Part shown: positions 9,515 to 17,933 of the stretch, piece by piece
Numbering within the stretch: position 1 is the first letter of the stretch
Layout of the letters: the number at the start of each line of letters is the position of its first letter
NCBI RefSeq assembly: GCF_002356115.1
Contig: NZ_AP014836.1
Coordinates: 124,001 to 188,000, forward strand
Direction of reading: 5' to 3'
DNA length: 64,000 bases
Source: Candidatus Nitrosoglobus terrae
Lineage (GTDB): Bacteria > Pseudomonadota > Gammaproteobacteria > Nitrosococcales > Nitrosococcaceae
Made by a program: the position numbers and the translations under genes
Notes under the pieces: generated by a model
The model's database searches: none
The model's input: only the letters and a program-made list of their open reading frames with translations
What the model was told of the DNA's origin: nothing

Positions 9515-10099
9515 AATCTAGTGTCTATTAGTTCATTTGAAATACTTAGCTTAACGCTTTAGGTTAAGTAGGCAATATTTAGAATCAGTGTATCTTTGCT
9601 CAGGGATTAAAAAATATAGTATTATCTTAAAATAACAGAAGAAAGCTTAAAGAAAACGCGCCAAGCTATGGTTAGTATCTCAGTGTCTATTACTGGTTTT
9701 TATTTCAGTAGCTGAAAGAGATTAGACTACAATAATAGCTAAAGAAAGGACGATAATCAGCAACGTTCGGGTCATCATTACCACGAATCAGGGGCAGAGT
9801 AATTTGGTGGCAGTAATCAAGACTAGGAATGATTGTATTTAGTTTTATCGATTAAGGAATAAATGGGCGTATCAAATAGTCTCTAATTTTCCAAAGCAAT
9901 AATAGGTTCGCGTATCGCTCTTGCCAGTCAAAGGTCATCCGAAAATCTATTCTATTAATATTGCTTATTCTAGGCATTCATGAGTAGAAAGAGAGGGGTG
10001 GCTTGCTGCTAGGGTTGATATTCTCATCCTTGTAAGACTCGTAGATTAATAAGACCACACTTTTTTACCTAGTGCTGTAATAAAAATATGCAGTTTATT
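9515..10099. other. Gap with possible decayed coding sequence
   Basis: No intact gene of normal size was found in this 585-base stretch between the pentapeptide-repeat gene and the cysteine-synthase-like gene. The minus strand from 9977 to 9705 holds a 91-codon frame with a single internal TAA, listed separately. The remainder is AT-rich and carries stops in all frames. Confidence 0.5.
9705..9977 (-). pseudogene. Possible coding relic with one internal stop
   Basis: From an ATG at 9977 the minus strand reads 41 codons, including DFRMTFDWQERYANLLLLW, then meets TAA at 9854-9852. The same frame continues for 48 more codons, including SLDYCHQITLPLIRGNDDP, to TGA at 9707-9705. The amino-acid composition is protein-like and only one stop interrupts about 90 codons in AT-rich DNA, which suggests a gene fragment. 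I do not recognise the family. No ribosome-binding site precedes the ATG. A chance open frame remains possible. Confidence 0.3.
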
Positions 10100-11050
10100 T
10101 TAAAGCGGATACATCAAAGACAGGTATTTTTCGCCTCGATCACATAATAATGTCAGAACAGTTTTAATTGAGGGATTATCTCGTTTAATTTTATGAGCCG
10201 CCCAGAAATTAGCGCCGCTGCTGGGACCGACGAATAGGCCGCGTTCGTATGCTATCTTACGAGCTTCTTCAATGGCTACATCACTATCGACGGAAATGAT
10301 CTCATCAATTTCATTACGGTGGCGTTGATAAATTGTGGGTACGAAACCGTCGGAAATCCCTTCTATTTTGTGGTCGGCAACAATACAACACTCAAGGGTT
10401 TGCGATTCTGTCGGCTCCATGGCAAAGACCTTTATATTAGGATTATGCCATTCCCTCAATGCTTGTGAAACGCCGATGAGTGTACCGCCAGTGCCAACGC
10501 CTTGAACAATGGCATCGAACTTAAAGCCTTCAGGAATTTGGCTGATGATTTCTCGGCCCAGCTCTTCACGGTTTTCCTCAACATTCCATTCATTATCGAA
10601 TTGGGCTGGACAATAAAATCCGTTCTGTTGGCCAAGCGCTATAGCAGCGGCTCTTGCGTCATTAACTTGAAAATGACCGACAAAACGAATTTCTGCGCCG
10701 TATCCCTTGGAAATCTGCACCCGTTCACTACTATAGCCTTCAGGGATCATAACGATAATCTTGTAGCCCTTGATTGCTGCAATCATGCTTAGTGCATTAC
10801 CAGTATTACCGCTGGTCGCTTCGACGATGGTATCGCTGGGCTTAAGGAGCCTTTTCTCTTCAGCACGTTCAATCATATAATTTGCCATGCGAGCTTTGAT
10901 CGATCCTGATGGATTCATAAACTCTGCTTTGGCAAAAATACCGTCGCCAAGATTAAGAAGGGGTGTATTCCCGATTGCAGACAGAAGTGTGGTATTGAAT
11001 CCACAGGCTGGTTTTTCTACCTTTTTAAGGGTTTCTCTATTTCTATTCAT
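10100..11050 (-). CDS. Cysteine synthase-like PLP-dependent enzyme
   Basis: This is a fold-type II PLP enzyme of the CysK/CysM/cystathionine-beta-synthase family, which adds sulfide or another nucleophile to O-acetylserine or a similar substrate. The ATG at 11050 yields 316 residues; a TTG at 11083 is an alternative. The PLP lysine lies in NPSGSIKARMANY. The substrate loop is EATSGNTGNALSM, the phosphate-binding glycines are in VQGVGTGGTLIGVSQAL, and the C-terminal GPSSGANFWAA serine motif is present. The lysine motif has PSGSIKAR instead of the usual PGGSVKDR, so it may not be the main CysK. It stands alone between decayed regions, which leaves open lateral acquisition. Substrate assignment is uncertain. 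Confidence 0.82.
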   Translation of the reverse strand: MNRNRETLKKVEKPACGFNTTLLSAIGNTPLLNLGDGIFAKAEFMNPSGSIKARMANYMIERAEEKRLLKPSDTIVEATSGNTGNALSMIAAIKGYKIIVMIPEGYSSERVQISKGYGAEIRFVGHFQVNDARAAAIALGQQNGFYCPAQFDNEWNVEENREELGREIISQIPEGFKFDAIVQGVGTGGTLIGVSQALREWHNPNIKVFAMEPTESQTLECCIVADHKIEGISDGFVPTIYQRHRNEIDEIISVDSDVAIEEARKIAYERGLFVGPSSGANFWAAHKIKRDNPSIKTVLTLLCDRGEKYLSLMYPL

Positions 11051-11122
11051 GTTGTATTTAGGATTAATCAGAAATTTCTTCAATTTAAATAGCCTAGAAA
11101 GGATTATATAGAATTTAGATCT

Positions 11123-11156
11123 AAAAAGCCCCTTGGTCTCATATCAAGAGGCTTTA
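11123..11156 (-). terminator. Rho-independent terminator
   Basis: On the minus strand an imperfect stem pairs AAAGCCTCTTG with CAAGGGGCTTT around a nine-base loop and is followed by a short T run. It lies downstream of the broken lectin gene and upstream of the cysteine-synthase-like gene, so it would end transcription from the former. Confidence 0.65.
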
Positions 11157-11223
11157 TAATCCTTAGAGATTTAAATATATAGATGATACTCAGCTCAGCG
11201 CTTGCGCCTAAAACAGATATTGC

Positions 11224-11728
11224 TCATGGTATTACACAACGAGGGCAATTTTTTGGCGGCTGCGGTGGTTGAATTGGATTGACTCTATTTGCTATTTCAG
11301 TATTTGTAGCCCATACAGCTTTAGGAGCATAGATAACCAAATTCCCATCATTTTGCATTATAAGAAAGGCCCCAGGGTCTCCTGCCATATTTGAGTCCTA
11401 AGCAGATTGTCCGTCTGAACGATATAACACTAAATTTCCATCACCTTGCATGACACAAAATTCAACGTCTTGACCGTTGGTGCCTGTAGACCAGAGAACC
11501 TGATTATCCCCACAACCAAAAACGTTAGCATTGCAATATAGGACGAAATTCCCATCGTTCTGCATTACCAATCTAAATTGCCCATTATTGGAGGATAAGG
11601 AGTCGCTGCGATAGAGAATATAAGCGTTCGCTGTTTTCTAAGGTATTATTAGCCAAAGCTGTTATTGCCGAACAAATCATGGTTATAATTGCTAGGGTGA
11701 AAAACTCTTGTTTTAGTAGCTTGTACAT
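11224..11728 (-). pseudogene. Broken bulb-type (mannose-binding) lectin domain gene
   Basis: Minus-strand reading from ATG 11728 gives a signal peptide (MYKLLKQEFFTLAIITMICS, then AITALA) and the start of a lectin repeat, then a +1 frame break near 11600. The second frame continues through three beta-prism repeats: VMQNDGNFVLY, VMQGDGNLVLY and, after an in-frame TAG, IMQNDGNLVIYAPKAVW. These QxDxNxVxY motifs are the carbohydrate-binding signature of the GNA/B-lectin fold. The TAG stands where the fold expects tryptophan (SDGQSA-stop-DSNM), so it looks like a TGG-to-TAG change. The tail is proline/cysteine-rich and ends at TGA 11226-11224. Two independent lesions make a sequencing error unlikely, though it cannot be excluded. 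Confidence 0.8.
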
Positions 11729-11792
11729 GTTCTTGTCCTGTCTACGCTAGTTATAGCTGTAGTCCTGCTCAATCAAATCATTGATAAAAATA

Positions 11793-12212
11793 CTAACAAA
11801 GAACGAGAACGGTTTGTGCTGTACCCTCTAGATCTATACAGCTCCAATGTACTTCTGGGCCTGAAGTAGTTATCGGCCCTCCCACATTTTTGTACACACC
11901 AATGGTGTTGAACTTCACGCTTTTATCTAAAGGTACACAGATATCTGGAAGGAACACGGAAAAGGTTCTTCCCCAATCATCCCAATCCGATTGTTCTGCT
12001 ACATTAGCAGCTTTTTCTGCTAAGGGTTCTATCGTTGAGATAAGTACGGTGATCATGCTCCCTAGCGGGGTTTTGACCTTCTCAATCTGGGTAGGTCTAA
12101 AGACTTCTCGAGTATTGGGTGTCTTATAGATGAGGGAGATAAAACTAGGATTGCCTCCTATTCTATAGGTAATGTCTAAATCTTTTCCTTTGAGAGAGAA
12201 AAAATTCGCCAT
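11793..12212 (-). CDS. Unrecognised 139-residue protein
   Basis: I do not recognise this protein. The ATG at 12212 is preceded by a good ribosome-binding site (AGGAGA, 7 bases upstream), and the frame is intact, so it is probably expressed. There is no signal peptide or membrane segment. The sequence looks like a compact beta-rich domain: FFSLKGKDLDITYRIGGNPS at the start, a DWDDWGRTFSVFLPDICVP segment in the middle, and a cysteine pair near the C-terminus (HWSCIDLEG and the final cysteine). It sits just upstream of the broken secreted lectin gene on the same strand with 64 bases between, so the two may once have been cotranscribed. No function is offered. Confidence 0.7.
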   Translation of the reverse strand: MANFFSLKGKDLDITYRIGGNPSFISLIYKTPNTREVFRPTQIEKVKTPLGSMITVLISTIEPLAEKAANVAEQSDWDDWGRTFSVFLPDICVPLDKSVKFNTIGVYKNVGGPITTSGPEVHWSCIDLEGTAQTVLVLC

Positions 12213-12486
12213 TGTCTACTCTCCTAAAAATAGCTATAGCTGCTTAAGAATAGATATTAAAATCCTAAAGTCAAGGTGGCTTAGGGGAACTTCGAGCGTT
12301 ATTATGGAAAAGATAAAATAGCGTCTAAAGCCTTATATCTAAATAAGCTTTCAGCGCCCTAACGCTTTGCCTAATCGCACCAAAGAGAGTACAGCAGATT
12401 TAGAAAAAATAGCCTTTAGGATACGGGCAACAGCTCTTAAGTACGCTGTTGCTCTTCGCATTTTAAGAAGAATACAGCAGAAATAT

Positions 12487-13362
12487 CTAAATAAATACGG
12501 TCTTTGCGTCAAATACAGGGCCATCTACACAGACCCGCTTCATCGCGGGTCCTTGCGCAGTTTGAATCTTTACTACGCAGCCAGCACAGCCGCCAACAGC
12601 ACAGGCCATAAATTCTTCCAGAGAGATTTGACAAGGAAGATCAAATTCTCGCGCCAATTTTGTGGTGGCCTGTAGCATTGGGTGAGGGCCACAAGCATAG
12701 AGGGCGATTTCCTGCCGTTGAGCTGGAGATAAAGTGAGTAGCCAATGTCGGGCTAGATCGGTGATAAAGCCTTCAAAACAGCCAGGGTAGCCTTGAAGAC
12801 TGGCTAATCGGCTTGGGATTTTCCAATTCTCCAGTAAGGGCATAGCCCCAATCACCCCATCAGGTAAACCTGGTATCAGAAATTGAGAAGGCTTTTGTTG
12901 GAAAGGGAAAGGAACTTCCGATCCCATGAGGACTAAGGGTTTGAAATGGCTATCCTGGCGTAGGGTATCTGCTAAAAATATCATGGGAGGAATCCCTACG
13001 CCGCCACCGATGAGTAGGGGTCGAGGATAGGCAGGATCTAATTTAAAGGGCTGGCCGATAGGGCCGATAATACTGATGATTTCCCCAGCTGTTTTTTGGC
13101 TTAATAACTGCAGGCCATGGCCTGTGGCTTTATAGAGGAACTCTATCCACCCTTGTTTAGCATTAGCTCGCATGATAGAAAGAGGTCGACGCATGGGGAG
13201 GTTGGGATCGCATTGAAGATGAGCAAAGCTTCCGGGGGTAGCGCGGGCGGCAATATTTGGAGCTGCGAGCCATAATATATACTGATTGCCAAGATAAGAA
13301 TCATGGGTTAAGACTTTACCGTCTTCCACTAGAATAGTATCTCGATGAGATTTTGGTTTCAT
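12487..13362 (-). CDS. Dihydroorotate dehydrogenase electron-transfer subunit (PyrK-like)
   Basis: PyrK-type proteins carry FAD and a [2Fe-2S] cluster and pass electrons from dihydroorotate dehydrogenase B to NAD. The 291-residue protein has the ferredoxin-reductase order: an FAD-binding barrel with MRRPLSIMRANAKQG near residue 57, an NAD-binding domain with LLIGGGVGIPPMIFLADTL near 115, and a C-terminal cluster motif EFMACAVGGCAGCVVKI with a fourth cysteine in RVCVDGPVF. Its ATG overlaps the pyrC' stop (ATGA), so it is the last gene of the pyrR-pyrB-pyrC' transcript. No class 1B pyrD lies in the window, and most gammaproteobacteria use a quinone-linked PyrD, so its partner is open. Confidence 0.85.
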   Translation of the reverse strand: MKPKSHRDTILVEDGKVLTHDSYLGNQYILWLAAPNIAARATPGSFAHLQCDPNLPMRRPLSIMRANAKQGWIEFLYKATGHGLQLLSQKTAGEIISIIGPIGQPFKLDPAYPRPLLIGGGVGIPPMIFLADTLRQDSHFKPLVLMGSEVPFPFQQKPSQFLIPGLPDGVIGAMPLLENWKIPSRLASLQGYPGCFEGFITDLARHWLLTLSPAQRQEIALYACGPHPMLQATTKLAREFDLPCQISLEEFMACAVGGCAGCVVKIQTAQGPAMKRVCVDGPVFDAKTVFI

Positions 13363-14639
13363 GGCGTTTCAGCTTTAAAAATCACTTGACCTGCCAGCAA
13401 TGTATGAGTCACTCGCCCTTGAAATTCCCAGCCGCTAAAGGGGGTATTTTTTCCATAGCTGATCATCTCTTCAGGCTTAAGAGTCCAGCAGCAATTCGGA
13501 TCAAAAATACAAATATCAGCGGGTTGCCCAGGGGCTAAATGGCCACTATCAATACCCAGTACTTGAGCGGGACGATAAGTTAAATAAGCAATAGCCTCAG
13601 TAAGTGTGAGAATATCATCCTGTACTAGCCGCAGACAGAGGGGTAGCAAGGATTCTAATCCAGAAATCCCCGGTTCAGTAATAGCAAACGGGCCTAGCTT
13701 GGCATTGATATCATGAGGTTGGTGATCAGAGCAAATAGCACTGAAGATACCCTCTCGTAAACCTTCATGGAGAGCCTCTCGATCTTGTCGGGATCGTAGG
13801 GGAGGAATAACGTGGCATTGGCTATCAAACTCCCCAATATCATTCTCAGTAAGATGGAGATGGTAGGCAGTGACATCCGCTGTAACCAACAGTCCCCCAG
13901 CTTGGGCTTCTTTCACCATTTGTACGGCTCGGCCACTTGAAAGATGACAAAAATGAGCACGAACCCCCGTTTGTTCGATAAGGAGTAAATCCCGGGCTAG
14001 TGGAATTGTTTCAGCGGTTTCTGGAATTCCTGCTAATCCTAGTCGGGCGCTGATAACTCCTTCATGGCAGCAACCATCAATACCCAGCCAAGGGTCGCGG
14101 GGGTGGAGAAAAACGGTGATCCCAAGGGTTGCCGCATACTCCATGGCGTGGCGCATAACACGGCTGTCAGCAATAGGGACTGAAGAGTTACTCACTCCTA
14201 CATAGCCTGATTTTTTTAGGGTAGCCATCTCTGCAAGTTGTAGCCCTTTGAGATCTTGCGTGAGGGCACCCAAGGGTAGAATTTTGCTCCGCTGACGCGG
14301 TGTTGTCTGGTGAGGAGTCAGATCGGTGGTAACTGAGCTATTAACTGAAATACTATCTGGCGGGCAGCATAGGGTCGTAATTCCGCCCTTAGCTGCTGCT
14401 AGTATTTCAGTAGTGATATCCCCTCTCCACTTCCGTCCTGATTCTTGTAACCTTGCTCGTAAGTCAATTAATCCAGGGCATATGATTTGATTTTGAGCAT
14501 TAATTTCTTGTTCAGCTAGGAAACCTTCAGGAGCTTTATCGATGGAGACTATCCGGCCATTAGCGAGATAGAGATCATGAAGTGCATCTACTTGGTTATA
14601 GGGATCAATGAGATGCCCCCCTCGAATCACGATATGCAT
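13359..14639 (-). CDS. Non-catalytic dihydroorotase-like subunit PyrC' (PyrX type)
   Basis: The 426-residue protein has the amidohydrolase fold of class I dihydroorotase, beginning [18 protein letters not shown]. The zinc-binding DxHxHxREPG motif expected near residue 60 reads GLIDLRARLQESG here, so both ligand histidines are replaced by arginine. Other conserved spots (HPRD, HFCHLSSG, SDHQPHD) remain. In Pseudomonas an equally degenerate PyrC' is known to be catalytically dead but needed to build the aspartate transcarbamoylase complex with PyrB; that is the likely role here. It overlaps pyrB by one base upstream and the pyrK-like gene by four bases downstream. A true PyrC should exist elsewhere in the genome. 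Confidence 0.88.
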   Translation of the reverse strand: MHIVIRGGHLIDPYNQVDALHDLYLANGRIVSIDKAPEGFLAEQEINAQNQIICPGLIDLRARLQESGRKWRGDITTEILAAAKGGITTLCCPPDSISVNSSVTTDLTPHQTTPRQRSKILPLGALTQDLKGLQLAEMATLKKSGYVGVSNSSVPIADSRVMRHAMEYAATLGITVFLHPRDPWLGIDGCCHEGVISARLGLAGIPETAETIPLARDLLLIEQTGVRAHFCHLSSGRAVQMVKEAQAGGLLVTADVTAYHLHLTENDIGEFDSQCHVIPPLRSRQDREALHEGLREGIFSAICSDHQPHDINAKLGPFAITEPGISGLESLLPLCLRLVQDDILTLTEAIAYLTYRPAQVLGIDSGHLAPGQPADICIFDPNCCWTLKPEEMISYGKNTPFSGWEFQGRVTHTLLAGQVIFKAETP

Positions 14640-15613
14640 TAGCGGGTCTCTTTAGCTTCGGGAACGGGTATCTGCATGGTCATGGCCATGATTGCCATGC
14701 GGGTAGCAATTCCATGACTGACTTGTTCTAAAATTACAGAGTGAGGTCCATCGGCAACGTCTGACGCAATCTCTATTCCTCGATTGATGGGGCCTGGGTG
14801 CATCACAATGGCATCTGGTTGAGCGAGATTAAGTTTTTCCTCAGTTAAACCGTAGAGCTGAAAATATTCTCGCTGACTAGGTAGGAGTGCGCCTTGCATG
14901 CGCTCCCGCTGAAGTCGTAGCATGATGATCACGTCTATATCTTTTAGGCCCTCTTTTATATCATGGAAGACGCGAACACCTAGAGAATTTATACTATGAG
15001 GGAGTAGGGTCCGTGGCGCAATGGCACGAATCTCTCCGGCTCCCAGGAGCGTTAGGGCGTGAATTTCTGATCGGGCCACTCGAGAGTGAAGAATATCACC
15101 GATAATTGCTACTCGAAGATCAGGGAATGAGGGTTTATGGCGGCGGATAGTAAACATATCCAATATGGCTTGAGAAGGATGGGCATGACAGCCATCTCCT
15201 GCATTGATAACGCTGACGTGACGAGAGGCATGGTGGGCGATAAAATGAGCAGCTCCACTGTCAGGGTGGCGTACGATGAACATATCGCAGTGCATGGCCT
15301 CTAGACTGCGAAGGGTATCTAATAAACTCTCACCTTTTTGCGTTGAGGAAGTACGAACATTGAGATTCATAACATCTGCTGAAAGACGTTTGGCGGCTAA
15401 TTCAAAAGTACTTAAAGTTCGGGTGCTGTTTTCAAAGAAAAGATTGACAATAGTTTTTCCCCTAAGTAGCGGGACTTTTTTAACTTGCTGACCGCTAATA
15501 CTAGAAAAATTCTCAGCGGTATCTAAGATAAGCGTGAGGAGATCCTTATTTAATCCCTGAATACTGAGAAGATGGCGTAACCGGCCTTGGTTATCTAGCT
15601 GAATATTACTCAT
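14639..15613 (-). CDS. pyrB: Aspartate carbamoyltransferase catalytic subunit
   Basis: PyrB condenses carbamoyl phosphate with aspartate in pyrimidine synthesis. The 324-residue length is standard. The carbamoyl-phosphate site is [19 protein letters not shown] near residue 55, with [10 protein letters not shown] and [19 protein letters not shown] farther on, and the C-terminal [12 protein letters not shown] motif near 270. The N-terminal extension before the catalytic core is typical of the PyrB that forms a complex with PyrC'. The last base of its stop is shared with the start of pyrC', so the two are made together. No pyrI regulatory subunit is present, as expected for this class. Confidence 0.97.
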   Translation of the reverse strand: MSNIQLDNQGRLRHLLSIQGLNKDLLTLILDTAENFSSISGQQVKKVPLLRGKTIVNLFFENSTRTLSTFELAAKRLSADVMNLNVRTSSTQKGESLLDTLRSLEAMHCDMFIVRHPDSGAAHFIAHHASRHVSVINAGDGCHAHPSQAILDMFTIRRHKPSFPDLRVAIIGDILHSRVARSEIHALTLLGAGEIRAIAPRTLLPHSINSLGVRVFHDIKEGLKDIDVIIMLRLQRERMQGALLPSQREYFQLYGLTEEKLNLAQPDAIVMHPGPINRGIEIASDVADGPHSVILEQVSHGIATRMAIMAMTMQIPVPEAKETR

Positions 15614-15623
15614 TTAATGTTAT

Positions 15624-16154
15624 TCATCTTATAAGATCAGTACGCTGGAGGTTAAATTGCAATGGTTCTGGCCCGATTAATTTAATTTGCTCATTAGGTG
15701 TTAATTCTAAATGATGGCCAACTACATTGGCTTGTATTGGGAGTTCACGGCCAGCGCGCTCTACTAAGACCGCTAAGGTGACACTGGCTGGGCGACCATA
15801 GTCAAAAATTTCATTGAGCGCCCCCCTTATGGTTCGCCCAGTATAGAGTACATCGTCTACCAAAATAACATGCCGATCAGCAGTAGAAAAAGGAAGTTGG
15901 GATGGCTGAACTTGGGGATGTACTCCAGTACGGGTAAAGTCATCCCGATAGTAGGCAATATTAAGTACCCCTAGAGGATCATGAATAATAGTGTTTAGTT
16001 GTGCTAATAAATGTTCTGCAACCCATACTCCGCCTGTGCGGATACCAATCATGACTGGATTTTCCCGTTGCTGCTGGGTAATAAGCTGGCTTAAATCCAT
16101 TGCTAGCTTACGGAGTAGGGCATCTATATTTAAAAGGCTTTGCGGGATATTCAT
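15624..16154 (-). CDS. pyrR: PyrR-type uracil phosphoribosyltransferase
   Basis: PyrR proteins have a type I phosphoribosyltransferase fold. In Firmicutes they regulate pyr mRNA; in gammaproteobacteria the regulatory role is less clear. The ATG at 16154 overlaps the ruvX stop (ATGA) and gives 176 residues; GTG 16184 or ATG 16169 are alternatives lying inside ruvX. The PRPP loop VILVDDVLYTGRTIRGAL is near residue 95, and IGIRTGGVWVAEHL and LAVLVERAGRELPI are also conserved. Eleven bases separate it from pyrB. I saw no PyrR-type attenuator between the genes. Confidence 0.93.
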   Translation of the reverse strand: MNIPQSLLNIDALLRKLAMDLSQLITQQQRENPVMIGIRTGGVWVAEHLLAQLNTIIHDPLGVLNIAYYRDDFTRTGVHPQVQPSQLPFSTADRHVILVDDVLYTGRTIRGALNEIFDYGRPASVTLAVLVERAGRELPIQANVVGHHLELTPNEQIKLIGPEPLQFNLQRTDLIR

Positions 16155-16591
16155 TGCTCTCTCAGCCATGTTTGCAGAATACACTGGGCGGCTAGCTGAT
16201 CAATGTCTCGACGACTAAGAAAATTAGGTTTAAGCATTAATTGCTCCCAAGCCTCAACAGTAGATAAGCGCTCATCTACCCATTCTACGGGTAATCCATA
16301 ACGGCCATGTAAACGATTACCAAAGCGACGAGCTGCGTGCGTTAAAGGTTGTTCAGATTGATCCATATTAAGTGGTAGTCCCACGATTAATAGGTCAGGA
16401 TGCCATTGCTCAATCAGCTGAGTCACCTGATCCCAATTGGGTTTTCCATCATGGGCTTTGAGGGTGATTAAAGGATTAGCGGTGTAGGTGATTTCTTGGC
16501 CTACAGCAACACCAATGTAGCTCAGTCCAAAATCAAAACCTAGCACGACTCGAGGCTTAGCTGGCGCTTTGTTGTCAGCAGTTTCGTTCAC
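16151..16591 (-). CDS. ruvX: RuvX/YqgF RNase H-fold nuclease
   Basis: RuvX (YqgF) is a conserved RNase H-like nuclease, described as a Holliday-junction resolvase homologue and also implicated in 16S rRNA 5' processing. The protein has 146 residues. It shows the first acidic motif in VLGFDFGLSYIGVAVGQ, the LIVGLPLNMDQSEQPLT block with the conserved NMDG-like turn, and the VDERLSTVEA motif near residue 107, with the final aspartate in RRDIDQLAAQ. It overlaps pyrR by four bases. In related genomes yqgE usually precedes it; here the 94 bases to the TonB gene have no room for that gene. Confidence 0.93.
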   Translation of the reverse strand: MNETADNKAPAKPRVVLGFDFGLSYIGVAVGQEITYTANPLITLKAHDGKPNWDQVTQLIEQWHPDLLIVGLPLNMDQSEQPLTHAARRFGNRLHGRYGLPVEWVDERLSTVEAWEQLMLKPNFLSRRDIDQLAAQCILQTWLREQ

Positions 16592-16685
16592 GTATTGCTA
16601 ATCCCTGTTCTAGTATTGATTATAAGAAGCATCAATTATAATTTGTCTGCTATTTTCCAGCCCTGGTTGCGTAAGGATTACCTTG

Positions 16686-17528
16686 TTAACTTGAGCTAAA
16701 ATCTGTATTGCTATGAAATTGCCATGTGCGCACAATGGAAAGCATGTCATATCCTTGTAGCACGGTCTCAGGCACTTTGGCAAAAGGGGCGGCTAAACGT
16801 ACGATGTGGATAGCTGCTTTATCTAGGACTTTATAGCCAGAAGATCGGCGAACTATAATATCGGCAACCGTACCGTCGGGATTAAGATCAACGGCTAAAA
16901 CTAAGCTTCCTGATAACTCCTGTTGTTTAGCTTTTTCTGGATAGCTCATTTTTCCTATCCGTTCTATTTTTTTACACCAAGCATTTAAGTAAGCCACAGC
17001 AGCATATCTCTTAGTATGAGAATCAATATATTGCTTTCGAGGTTGATGGCTATGGCCTTGAATTTCTCGAATAAGTTGCTGATCTAAGCCTGCAATAAGC
17101 TCTCGAGCTGAGGGCTGAGGGCTAGGAGAATTTAGCTTTGGCGTAGTCTTTGCTATTGGTATGGGTTTTTTATCTTGCTGCTGATAATGAGCAGCGTGAA
17201 GTAATAATTGCTGACCTAAAATCTTGGAAGCCTCTATGCGTGTAGAAATTGTCTCTTGAATTTTAGCTGGAGTATTAATTTTCGCTGGGACTGAAGATAT
17301 TGTTTCTTCCTTGGCTATAGTTTTATTTTGCGTAGGAAAATCGGGTGGCTGAGCAACTAAATTAACCTCTAACATGGGGAGAGGCGTTTTAACTGGAGGA
17401 AGTAAGCGAGTATTAGATCGGCTGATATTAAAAATAATCGTCCCATGAATCAAAACTGAAAGGAGTAGTGCTAAATTTAAGCGATAGTTATGTATCGCTT
17501 GAGAAATGAAAGCAGAAAGATACATCAT
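16686..17528 (-). CDS. TonB-family energy transducer
   Basis: TonB proteins couple the inner-membrane proton gradient (through ExbB/ExbD) to outer-membrane transporters. The 280-residue protein has a short cytoplasmic start, one membrane segment at about residues 17-33 with the SVLIHGTIIF histidine-containing motif, a Pro/Lys-rich periplasmic linker at 45-150 and a C-terminal TonB domain (about 190-270) including LSGSLVLAVDLNPDGTVADI and RSSGYKVLDKAAIHIVRLAAPF. The synteny tonB-ruvX-pyrR-pyrB resembles the tonB3 neighbourhood in Pseudomonas, where that protein affects twitching motility. No exbBD genes lie nearby. Confidence 0.88.
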   Translation of the reverse strand: MMYLSAFISQAIHNYRLNLALLLSVLIHGTIIFNISRSNTRLLPPVKTPLPMLEVNLVAQPPDFPTQNKTIAKEETISSVPAKINTPAKIQETISTRIEASKILGQQLLLHAAHYQQQDKKPIPIAKTTPKLNSPSPQPSARELIAGLDQQLIREIQGHSHQPRKQYIDSHTKRYAAVAYLNAWCKKIERIGKMSYPEKAKQQELSGSLVLAVDLNPDGTVADIIVRRSSGYKVLDKAAIHIVRLAAPFAKVPETVLQGYDMLSIVRTWQFHSNTDFSSS

Positions 17529-17933
17529 CTCAACCCTATATTGACCTATTTTTTACAAAATAAGATTTCCGAGCGCTATAGAGAATACTGTTACATAGCT
17601 TCGTAAAGCGCTATTACTAAGGCTAAGGTATAAAATAAGCTAAGTTATCTTTAAGGCTCGGTAAATTTTGAAGAGATTGGATCAACGATGATCAAGGTAA
17701 ATGGGCATCTTAAAGATAGCGGTATCATTAGCGTTATTAATAACATAGCGGCTTCGTCAAGTTTTCTCTCGCACCAACGGTATAGGAATATAGTCGATTT
17801 CCCCATCTCTTCTTAAATACTCAGGAAGATAAACGTATTATCCTTAATATATCAGGTAACTATCAATAATATTTTATATTGAGTATGGCATTTAAAATAG
17901 GATTCTTAGTAAATTTATTTGGAGGATCAAACT
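17529..17933. other. Gap with inverted repeat and a short coding-like fragment
   Basis: No intact gene is present in these 405 bases. A perfect 10-base inverted repeat (TATCTTTAAG at 17646-17655, CTTAAAGATA at 17709-17718) lies in the left half. On the minus strand 17837-17757 reads a 26-residue protein-like stretch (LRRDGEIDYIPIPLVREKT before the stop). The last bases before 17934 carry a good ribosome-binding site, GGAGG at 17921-17925, for the methyltransferase remnant that follows. Confidence 0.45.

Noticed and set aside
12367-12675. Plus-strand frame of 102 residues overlapping the pyrK-like gene end
   Set aside because: It starts with TTG, has no ribosome-binding site and runs antisense through the iron-sulfur domain of a clear gene. 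Its first third looks protein-like but is too short to support.
15600-16200. PyrR-responsive attenuator in the pyr operon
   Set aside because: The junctions between ruvX, pyrR and pyrB are overlaps or 11 bases long and leave no room for a leader.
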